Assembly: GCA_033239125.1 (NCBI GenBank)
Contig: BSWB01000001.1
Coordinates: 114,198,916 to 114,262,915, forward strand
Reading direction: 5' to 3'
DNA length: 64,000 bases
Source of the DNA: Fagopyrum homotropicum
Taxonomy: Eukaryota; Streptophyta; Magnoliopsida; Caryophyllales; Polygonaceae
Positions 53,077-61,940 of this stretch are shown here, piece after piece. A program made the translations under genes and the position numbers. Numbering within the stretch: position 1 is the first letter of the stretch; the number at the start of each line of letters is the position of its first letter. The notes beneath the pieces were generated by a model. It was given only the letters and a program-made list of their open reading frames with translations, ran no database searches and was not told the DNA's origin.

Positions 53077-54750
53077 ATGGCAATGACAACGAGAAGTGGA
53101 TTAAAAACTGCAGATCCACTGCCTCGGTCGATGCCAGTGAAGAACACCTCGGTCCAGGTACCGACGAAGAACACTTCGGTCGAGGTGCCACCCGAGGTGG
53201 ATTCTCAGAAAGTGTCGGACAAAACTGAAGTTTATGTCCCACCTCCTACATATAAACCACAACTTCCATTCCCCCAGTCAAGAGCCAGAGCACATCTAGA
53301 CAAGCACTTTGGTAAGTTCCTTGACTTGATGAATAAATTACATATTAACATTCCTTTCCTTGATGCTATTCTAGGGATGCCCGCCTATGGGAAATTATTA
53401 AAAGATATTCTATCAAGGAAGAGGAAGCTGGAAGATTTTGGTGAAGTAAGGATGACATCTAAATCCTCGGAGCTTATTCAAATCATGAAGGAGAAGATGC
53501 CACCCAAGTTGAGAGATCCCGGCTCTTTTTGCATTCCCATTCAAGTTGGGGATGTTACTTATGAGGCGATGTGTGATCTAGGAGCCAGCGTGAGCATCAT
53601 TCCGCTAGAACTATGTGTGAAGATCGGACTTGGAGAGCCCAAGCCGGTGAAGATAAGGTTATACATAGCGGACCGCTCCATTACCCATCCCATGGGCAAT
53701 TTTAAAGACGTTCCGGTTAAGTTACGTAACTTCTACTTACCTATAGACTTTGTTGTGCTTGATATTCCCGCAGATTATCCCGTTCTTATCATTCTCGGGA
53801 AACCATTTCTAGCAACTTCGGGTTGCAATGTGGATTGTAAGAACGCCAAGTTGCAATTCAACATTGACGGAGATCAAGTGGAGTTTGCATTGCTTGCTGC
53901 AATGAAAGGAGAGCCATTGGAGGATGATATCTTCAACATCTATGATGAAGAAGAATCAAGAGAATTGGTGAGCTCTATCCTTATTAATGATCTTCTTGAG
54001 AGAATTATTAGTTTTAGCTTAATGGAGGAAGGTATAGATGCTTCTTGTGATGCAGATATACGGAGCTTAAAGGCATTGGAAGAAGATCTAGGAGCTAAGA
54101 TTAAAAAACTCATCCAGGAAAAGAGAATCTCCAGTTTTGGTCCCAGTTGTAGTACCTCCACCGAGGCACTTTCTAGACCAAGCGAGGTGTTCTTGACTGA
54201 AGAACATCTCGGTCACCAACTCAGGACCTCGACCGAGGTTGAAAGCGAGATACCGTCAACTGAGAATAACAAACTTCTTACTCCCTTTTCTGAAACTCAT
54301 CCACAGTTGGTGGAACATTTTATCCACCAAACTTCTAATAATAAAGAACCTTGGTATGCTGACATTGTTAATTATCTTGTTTGCCAGGAAATACCACCCG
54401 GATTGACGTACGCTCAAAGGAAGAAATTCTTTAAAGATGTACGCCACTACTATTGGGATGAACCTCTATTGTTTAAGAGAGGTCCGGATGGGATGCTTCG
54501 AAGATGCATTCCGGAAGATGAAGTTATTAGTGTCATACGACATTGCCATTTGCTTCCTTGTGGAGGACATGATAGCCCTCACAAAACATGCGCTAAGGTA
54601 TTGCGTTCCGGTTTCTTTTGGCCTACATTATTTAAGGATGTGCAAACGTTTGTTGTTTCTTATGATGCATGCCAAAGAACAGGGAACTTATCTAGGAGGA
54701 ACGAGATGTCACTCAATAACATCCAGGAGGTCGTGATTTTTGATGTATAG
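53077..54750 (+). pseudogene. Protease joined in frame to integrase N-terminus, element D2
   Basis: MAMTTRSG, then a segment whose DNA contains the family motif (53140-53205), the Pro stretch PPPTYKPQLPFPQ, GMPAYGKLLKDILSRKRKLED, and the protease core YEAMCDLGASVSIIPLELC with ILGKPFLATSGC. The acidic linker again carries family motifs in its DNA (54150-54245). Then, with no RT or RNase H, the frame enters the integrase at NKEPWYADIVNYLVCQEIPPG and its zinc-binding part. About 1.6 kb present in B is missing, without breaking the frame. It ends with TAG in place of the conserved Trp (54748-54750) just before the first catalytic Asp. Confidence 0.85.
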
Positions 54751-55627
54751 GGGGTTGATTTCATGGGACCTTTCCCATCATCCGGAGGAAACCTCTACAT
54801 TCTCATAGCTGTCGACTACGTCTCTAGATGGGTGGAAGCCATCGCCTCTCCCACTAATGACGCCATGGTGGTTGTGAAGTTCTTTAATAAGACTATCTTT
54901 CCACGTTTCGGGACTCCACGCATCATCATCAGCGATGGAGGGACACATTTCATCAACCGGAAGTTTAAAGCACTTCTATCGAAGTATGGGGTAACCCACA
55001 AGGTAGTAACCCCTTATCACCCTCAAATTAGTGGACAGGGTCGAGATCTCAAATAGAGAAATCAAAGCAATCTTGAAGAAGACCATCTCTAGGACAAGGA
55101 AGGATTGGTCCACGAAGTTGGACGACGCTCTTTGGGCTTATAGGACCGCATTTAAGACTCCCATTGGTACCACCCCTTATAATTTGGTATATGGGAAGTC
55201 TTGCCATTTGCCCGTTGAGATAGAACACAAGGCGTATTGGACAATCAAATGGTTGAATTTCGACATCAAGGAAGCCGGTGAGAAGAGGCTATTGGATATC
55301 AATGAGCTGGAGGAGCTGTGTTTGAACGCTTATGAGAATGCCAAGATCTACAAGGAAAGGACAAAGAAATGGCATGACAAGCGTATCATTCCTAAGGAGT
55401 TCAAATAAGGAGATTTAGTTCTACTCTTCAACTCCCGCCTTCGCCTCTTTCCAGGTAAGTTGAAATCTAGATGGACAGGACCTTATGTTGTGAAACATGT
55501 TTTCCATTATACTGCAGTTGAGAATTGGGGAGAAACAAGTGGAAGCCTCAAGGTCAATGGTCATATACTTAAGAAATACCAACCTGAAGTCCAGGTTGAA
55601 GAGATTGCGCCAATATATCTTGTTTAG
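54751..55627 (+). pseudogene. Integrase catalytic and C-terminal part, element D2
   Basis: Same frame after the TAG: VDFMGPFPSSGG, the IISDGGTHF Asp, then an extra G near 55040 shifts the frame so that the Glu (RVEISNREIKAIL) lies in the next ORF (to 55408). TAA at 55406-55408 splits off the C-terminus, where SRWTGPYVVKHVF (GPY module) remains and ends at TAG 55625-55627. Similar to B integrase throughout. Three separate lesions make it inactive. Confidence 0.87.
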
Positions 55628-55669
55628 GGATACCGTACGGTCCAACTAGCGACCTTAAATCAAGCGCTT

Positions 55670-55686
55670 CTTGGGAGGCAACCCAA
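55670..55686 (+). other. Conserved post-pol hairpin, D2
   Basis: TTGGG, AGGCAA, CCCAA, preceded by GACCTTAAA, 43 bases after the integrase stop. Confidence 0.65.
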
Positions 55687-55843
55687 CGTATTGCTTTCTT
55701 TTCCCTTTCCTAGTCTAGCTTAGATAGTTTGCTTTTGCTTTGCTTTGCTTTGTTTTGGCATCCTAGACAGAAACCAGGTACTTTCTAAGGAAGGAATACA
55801 ACTCAGGAGCAACACCAAGTTTCGTTGTAAGTGCCTTGTCTTT

Positions 55844-56159
55844 CCGAGGTGAATCTCAGCTGAAGGTGAAATCTCTCAAATCTGGTCCAAAGTAAATCTT
55901 CTTTGTGAATTGCTTGCCTCCGGAGTTCTCTTTTAAGCTCCTGAATGTAGCTCCAATGACTCCTTTGCTCCTTAGCTCCATTTTGATCCAAAACGTGCCA
56001 TTTTACCTACGATTACAACGAAACTTGGTGTAGACCTCGATTCCCGTAAAGGTAGATGAAATGACAATATAATCAAATAATATACATTCAAACATGCAGA
56101 TTATTGAAGATAAAACGTCTAAACAAGTCCCAAAATATAGACTATAATACATGTTATTA
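55844..56159 (-). repeat. Inverted LTR fragment ending D2
   Basis: Reverse complement of about the first 316 bp of the D LTR, ending where the LTR start (TGATAGC, here mutated to read CATGTTATTA on the plus strand) should be. Before it, 55812-55830 is a 19-base direct piece of the same LTR (ACACCAAGTTTCGTTGTAA) followed by 13 bases of unassigned filler. Confidence 0.85.
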
Positions 56160-56994
56160 GTGCCTTTGAATATGCTTGATGAGTTATGGTCCCTTGGAGC
56201 CTAGGAACGTTTCCTAGCTTATGACTTGTAGGGCCTTGTGTTCGTTTGCTAGATTACAAAGTCTAAGGAGTTCTAGCCTATGAGAGTGTTGTTGATGTGT
56301 GCCTCATTTTGATCAGGCCTTGGTTGTATTCCTAAGGGAAGTTGAGATCGGTTATACTTGGTTAGCTTTGAAATGAGCTAAGTCCCCGGACTTACATAGC
56401 TCACTATTATGCATTATTTGGATGTATGACGGTGGTGTGTGCTTTAGCCTTGTTGATAATCATGAAATCGGATTAGGATGACTTGGATATATGGTTAGCC
56501 CATTTATATATTATTATCGGGCAGTGACATCACTGCCCAGCTCCCGAGGGAGACTGAGAGGTTCTCTAGCGACCAGGCCATACATGGTATACGGGTGGGA
56601 TACTTCACAACTCCACATGGTATACGGGGAGACTGCCACACCACTCCTATTGGTTATATGGGGATAGGGGCAAGAGTTATAAGACTTCTCGTGTCACACA
56701 ATGAACGAATGGAACTAGTAATGGAATGACTTAAAAAGAAGATAAGATTCGGCTTGTATGTATATGAGCAGGATGTGTGATATGTTTACCAATGTGTGTT
56801 TGAGGACTCGGCTGATTTTCCACCTTGTATTATTATTTCTTTACTTTTGCACTTGCATGAAAAGCAAATTCAGTTTTGCCTTAATTGTGTCGTGTTGGAA
56901 AGATCCGGTGAAACTGTTGTCAAGCTAAGGGTCGGGACCCATTGTGAGGTCTTTGGCCATAGCGCCCCGAGTCTCACGGATTCGGGGTGTTACA
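56160..56994 (+). repeat. G LTR, piece 4
   Basis: From GTGCC to CGGGGTGTTACA. Continues piece 3, as shown by the uninterrupted second copy (GTAGTGCCTTTGCATATTC near 57256). The short ORF from 56796 is not a gene. Confidence 0.85.
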
Positions 56995-56997
56995 ATA

Positions 56998-57010
56998 TGG
57001 TATTAGAGCC
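56998..57010 (+). promoter_or_regulatory. Primer binding site (initiator-Met type), G copy 1
   Basis: TGGTATTAGAGCC, one C-to-T change from the perfect site seen in copy 2. Confidence 0.8.
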
Positions 57011-57133
57011 CTAGGTTGATAACAATGACACTCGAAATCTTCTAAAGGCGAAATGGGAATAAACAGAACCCTCAAGGTTCTGAGTTTCCACCTTGTATAT
57101 ATATAGATATGTTTATATGGACTTATGATGTTT

Positions 57134-58312
57134 AGGAGACCTTAGAGTCTCAGTTGTTGCTTACGATGACTCGAGTGTGATGATCTTGTTATACCTCCTA
57201 GACTAGTTGTGTTCTAGATTGGTGTTGAGTTATCCTTGTAGGAGAGTGGGCTGTTGTAGTGCCTTTGCATATTCTTGATGACTTATGGTCCCTTGGAGCC
57301 TAGGAATGTTTCCTAGCTTATGAGTTGTAGGACCTTGTGTTTGTTTGCTAGATTGCAAAGTCTAAGGACTTCTAGCCGATGAGAGTGTTGTTGATGTGTG
57401 CCTCATTTTGATCTAGCCTTGGTTGTATTCATACGGGAAGTTGAGATTGATTACACTTGGTTAGCTTTGAGATGAGGTATGTCCCCGGACTTATTTAGCT
57501 CACTTTTATGCATTATTTGGATGTGTGACGGTCGTGTGTGCTTTAGCCTTGTTGAAAATCATGAAAACGGATTAGGATGATTTGGATATATGGTTGGCCC
57601 ATTTATATATTATTATCGGGCGGTGACATCACTGCCCAACTCCCGAGGGAGACTGGGAGGTTCTCTACGACCAGGCCATACATGGTATACGGGCGGGCTA
57701 CTTCACAACTCCATATGGTGTACGGGGAGAGCGCCAAACCACTCTTATTGGTTACACGGGGTAAGGGGCGAGAGTTATAAGACTTCTCGTGTCACACTAT
57801 GAACGAATGGAACTAGTAATGGAATAAATTGAAGAGAAGATAAGATTAAGCTTGTATGTATATGAGCATGATGTGTGATATGTTTACTTATGTGTGTTTG
57901 AGTACTCGGCGGAGTTTCCCCCTTGTATTGTTATTTCCGTACTTTTGCACTTGCATGAAAAACAATTTCAATTTTGCTTTAATTGTGTCTTATTGGAAAG
58001 ATCCGGTGAAACAGTTGTCAAGCTAAGGGTCGGGATCCATTGTGAGGTCTTCGCCCATAGCGCCCCGAGTCTCGCGGATTCGGGGTGTTACAATATGGTA
58101 TCAGAGCCCTAGGTTGACAACAATCGCACTCGCAATCTTCTAAAGGCCAAATGGGATTACACAAAACCCTCATGGTTCTGAATTTTAAACTAAATTTCGT
58201 TTTCAAATCACGAGCATAGTTGCTACTCCTTCCGCGAACGTCGGCGACTTAGTTTATTGGATTATTGATATATGTATATATATAGATATGTTTATATGGA
58301 CTTAGGATGTTT
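57134..58312 (+). repeat. Tandem second copy of G LTR end plus leader
   Basis: AGGAGACCTTAGAGTCTC (57134) through CGGGGTGTTACA (58092), primer site and leader repeats 49620-49748 plus 56160-57133. The leader of copy 1 lacks about 90 bases present in copy 2. The join is GATGTTT/AGGAGACC. Confidence 0.85.
58096..58108 (+). promoter_or_regulatory. Primer binding site (initiator-Met type), G copy 2
   Basis: Perfect TGGTATCAGAGCC four bases after the LTR end. Confidence 0.88.
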
Positions 58313-58346
58313 TGGTCTTGATGTATGTTGGATTTCCAATTGTCTT

Positions 58347-58362
58347 TGTCTCTCTCTCTCTC

Positions 58363-58446
<84 letters not shown>
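58347..58446. repeat. Compound microsatellite (TC)n(TA)n(TG)n
   Basis: About 50 bases of TC with a short CCCC interruption, about 30 of TA, about 20 of TG, ending where LTR H starts. Confidence 0.95.
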
Positions 58447-58447
<1 letters not shown>

Positions 58448-59936
58448 TCACTCTAAAAGGTGAGTGCGCAAATAAGTTTTAAATTTATATCCTAGAAAAA
58501 TGTCTAACGATTGCGAACCCGCAGTGTACGGATCAATTGTAGTATGGGCTGATATTCCGGAGTCGATCTCAAGGAATTTGTGATAATAAAGCAGCAAAGT
58601 AGTCTAACTTGTGACGCAAGCAAAGCAATGATCAAGGTAATGAATAAGATGTTAGAATGATTGGGGAATGCAGATTCTAAAGATCCAAGTATCTGACTGT
58701 GGTTTTTTATTCAAGATGTCTAAAGATATGTAACGGACGGAGCTGGATAACAAATGTATATGATCTAAGGTAGGATATCATACGGTGAAGTTCAAACACC
58801 CTTTTTGTCTCACCCAAAGGATTCTACTTAATGGATGTTGAGTCTCGTCAAGAAGAGGTTCTAAGGATAGGATTATACTCTCAATACGAAACCAAACCCA
58901 AGGAAGTCAAAAGGAAGCACAAAGGTAAAGGCTATGACACTCTCCACCTTAATAGAGGGTTTTGAATCCTCTACTACCTAGAACTCGTAAAAGCTTACAA
59001 CTAAGCAAGGCTATGGGTTAGAAAGGCTTAACAAGGTTAGGGTTCAGGCAATCCTTAATTTTGGGTAAAGATAGAGGCAAAATGTGCAAAATAGAGGAAA
59101 CTACGACTGGATCATGGGAAACCACGGGTCGTGGTTCCTAAGAACAGACCGTGGAATACCTTCTGCGAGGGTTTCGACTCACAACTCTCAAGGTCCGATC
59201 TGTTAAGGCTCAATCTATCATCAATCATCATCATATTCAATTCAAGATTAAAAGAAGAAATCAAGAATAGCATGCAACCAAGAATCACAAGAAGAATAAT
59301 GGTTTTCCAATGCAAAGAATCAAATATGTATAAAACTGAATAATCAACAATCAACAATCCCGTTCTTGTGAACTCAAAGATCAAAATCAAAGACAAAGAA
59401 AGATCTCACAAATATCTCTAAAATCTCCAAGTAGCCGAAAGTATGAATCCAAAGCAATCAATCTCCGTGTTCCAAGAATCCCTCGTCTCTTGCTAGTCTC
59501 AAGCGGTAGTAAGAAAGTCTCAAATGAGCATAAGCGACCCCTTTCCTTTTTCTGCAACAACCCCTCTTTTATAAGATAAATTTAGGGTTAGAAAAAGATC
59601 TCCTTTACGTTGTTGACGTGGCAATAACGGAACGGTCTTTCCCGAAGAAAACCACGGGTGACATTATCAAAACCACGGCCGTGGTTCCTCCCGTGGTGAC
59701 TCTCGACCTTCCTTTCCACATGTGAAGTTCAAAAAATTACCAAAACCCCGGTCGTTGAAAGTCATCTTTTGGCCGTGGTTCTTCCTTTTCGATGCTTTTC
59801 TGCTTTGCTTCCTTCACACTCCTTCCTATGATTCTCTAATGCTTCCTAATGAACTCCACATCGATTAATACTCCGTCAATTCTCCTTTTTCATTCCAATT
59901 CAGCGCCAATTCACCTAAAGTCACAACAAAGCTTGC
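58445..59936 (-). repeat. LTR of Athila family H, inverted, interrupted by D3
   Basis: The minus strand reads as an Athila LTR: shared block CCGTACACTGCGGGTTCGC (plus-strand 58531-58513) and an end AGTGAACA at 58445. On the plus strand, GGAACCACG-GGT-CGTGGTTCC (59118-59138) is its leader hairpin, and further AACCACGGCCGTGGTT-type copies lie at 59650-59780. TTATAAAAG on the minus strand at about 59570 is the TATA. Since no primer site lies left of 58445, this is a 3' LTR or solo LTR. Its start is right of D3, outside the window. Confidence 0.82.
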
Positions 59937-61679
59937 TGATAGCATGTATTATAGTCTATATTTTGGAACTTGTTTAGACGTTTTATCTTTAATAATCTGC
60001 ATGTATGGATGTATATTATATGATTATATTGTTGTTTCAACTACCTTTATAGGAATCGAGGTTTACACCAAGTTTCGTTGTAATCGTAGGTAAAATGGCA
60101 CGTTTTGGATCGAAATGGAGCTAAGGAGCAAAAGAGTCATTAGAGCTACATTCAGGAGCTTAAAAGAGAACTCAGGAAGAAAGGAATTAACAAAGAAGAT
60201 TTACTTTGGACCAGATTTGAGATATTTCACATTCAGTTGAGATTCACCTCGGTCAGATACAGTGTCACCTCGACCGAGGTGATCTAGAGGAGCGTCCCGA
60301 CCGAGGCGAACACCCTGGCGTGGCGAGATATATTTTATTTGGCTGAGATCTTTTATTTTTGGAAGGAAGAGATCTTATATTTTTGGGCTGGATTTCAGGA
60401 AGGAAGATCATATATTTAGGAGATCTATTTTAGAGATAAGATATATTTACTAGGAAATTATCTTTTTAAGATATTATTATCTTTGGAAGATAATTCTCCT
60501 ATATAAAGGGTTGGATTTTCCACAAGTGAAGCATGCTTGGAGGCTGAGAATAACCAGCAAAGAGGAGATTTTCTGGAAGTTTTAAGATTGAAGGAAGGAA
60601 GTTCATAGCTTTGTGATAGCTTTTGAAGGGATTTGTAAGACTTTCTTAGATTCCCATTAGTTTTGTTGTTTTGTTGGATTTATGATCCAAGGAACGCTGA
60701 TTTGTTTGATATTTGATTCAGTTATTGAAGCCTTTTTCTTAAGGTTTTCTTGTTCAAATATTCATTCCCTTCTCATATATTTGATTATTGCTTTCATGGT
60801 GATGAGTGGCTAATTTCCTTGTGCGATTCTAGGGTGATTGGCTGAAAGTTGGGGGAAAGACGATGATAGAATAATCTTAATCCTAGTAGGACCCTGAAAG
60901 TTCGAGTCTTTAACCTTAACCCTAGAATATCTCGTTCAGTCGACAAACATCTCGGCCGGGGTGGAACTTGACTGACCGAGGTGAACTTTTCTGATCCTTA
61001 ACTGAGAGTTAAGTGTTAGAGTTTGCCAAATCCTATTCATATTACACCTTTACTGGTTCAACGCAATCCTAGGATGAGACTTACCCGGTGATTCCTTTGT
61101 TTGTTTACCAATGATCATAAGTGTAGGTAATAAAGGTTTGTCCTTTATTGGGGTTTGAGTGTGCCTTCATCCCATCTTTGTGAATTAGCCTGAGAGTTAC
61201 CCGGTAAAGGTTTATTCTATTCCCTTGGGTGGTGTGTTGGTTTGAGATTATAGTTCCTTTCCTTAGTACCTTGAGACTTACCCGGTAATAGGAGTTTTTG
61301 GTTTGGGATTAGTGAATAGTGAGACTTACCCGGTAATCTATTCCACTTTAGAAACACCTTCCCTTAGCAAAATCTCAGCTTTGTCCGCTTATCTTGAGAT
61401 CTTGAATTGGAACCACAACTAGATGCTTTAATCCCTAGAATTTGCATATTTCCTTTAGTTGACCTTATTGTCATCTCTTTGGTTGCTTTAATAGCTTTTG
61501 TGGTTATTAGTACATTGACTACCTATACTTGCTTTGTATCACCTAAGTCCCTGAGATCGACACCCCGGAGTTCTTGCTTTTACTATAATTGATCCGTACA
61601 CTGCGGGTTCGCATCCTTGTTTTAAGCATATTTCTTGGGATATAAATTTAAATCTTGCACACACCGTTTGGAGCGAACA
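59937..61679 (+). repeat. 5' LTR of D3
   Basis: TGATAGCATG to GAGCGAACA, 1743 bp, same family as D1 and D2. TATATAAA at 60500-60507. Family motif TCACCTCGACCGAGGTGA at 60265-60282. Leader arms at 60951 and 60974 (one mismatch). GAGACTTACCCGGT repeats at about 61076, 61193, 61271 and 61320. Shared block at 61594-61612. Confidence 0.93.
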
Positions 61680-61685
61680 AGTTTT

Positions 61686-61702
61686 TGGCGCCGTTGCCGG
61701 GG
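61686..61702 (+). promoter_or_regulatory. Primer binding site 1, D3
   Basis: TGGCGCCGTTGCCGGGG six bases after the LTR. Followed by about 130 bases that include a decayed gag start (CTTAGGTACATACGAAG, where C has CTTTAGGTATATGCGAAAG). Confidence 0.9.
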
Positions 61703-61822
61703 ATTGTTCTTGCTTTTGCTATTGATCTTTTTTCTTAATTGTTTTTGAAGATTTGTGTTCTTAGGTACATACGAAGTTCTCGTTCCCGTAAGGGAACAAA
61801 ATTTCTCCAAGGAACAAGTTTT

Positions 61823-61839
61823 TGGCGTCGTTGCCGAGG
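61823..61839 (+). promoter_or_regulatory. Duplicate primer-site copy, D3
   Basis: TGGCGTCGTTGCCGAGG preceded by GAACAAGTTTT, as at the real LTR end, and followed by the CTTGGT-CTAA-ACCAAG hairpin (61841-61856) and the leader seen in D2. Two changes from the consensus. Confidence 0.85.
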
Positions 61840-61940
61840 ACTTGGTCTAAACCAAGCCGGTTTCGGTTGTCTTTCGGGGCTATTGCCCTTGTTGCATTTG
61901 ACTACTCTTTTTATGAGTTTTGTAGTTTTCAGGATTTCCG

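Larger units (their letters stand above)
49749..56159 (+). mobile_element. Defective Athila family D element (D2) with an inverted terminal LTR fragment
   Basis: 5' LTR, primer site, gag, protease fused to integrase (RT and RNase H missing), then, instead of a direct 3' LTR, the first 316 bp of the same LTR in reverse orientation. Outer flanks are GTGCT (49744-49748) and GTGCC (56160-56164), one mismatch. This fits a single insertion whose two ends are both LTR 5' ends. Confidence 0.85.
28892..58312 (+). mobile_element. Chromovirus-like element G: LTR in four pieces, primer site, duplicated LTR end
   Basis: TGTAACGCCCGG at 28892 begins an LTR that ends in CGGGGTGTTACA at 56994. Its own sequence is 28892-29091, 30848-31142, 49199-49748 and 56160-56994, about 1.87 kb in all. 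The gaps are a solo D LTR, element E and element D2. Continuity is proved at the D1 gap by the perfect duplication CCCTT and at the D2 gap by the second G copy (57134 on), which reads straight across that point. An initiator-Met primer site follows. No G coding region remains before the microsatellite and LTR H. Confidence 0.85.

Noticed and set aside
55844..56159. Treating the inverted D LTR piece as a separate solo LTR
   Set aside because: It is only 316 bp, has no second end or duplication of its own, and its outer edge supplies the matching duplication for D2.
57577..57802. Short overlapping ORFs in the second G copy
   Set aside because: They lie in LTR sequence and are disrupted in copy 1.
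58272..58463. ORF over the microsatellite
   Set aside because: It is a translation of TC, TA and TG repeats.
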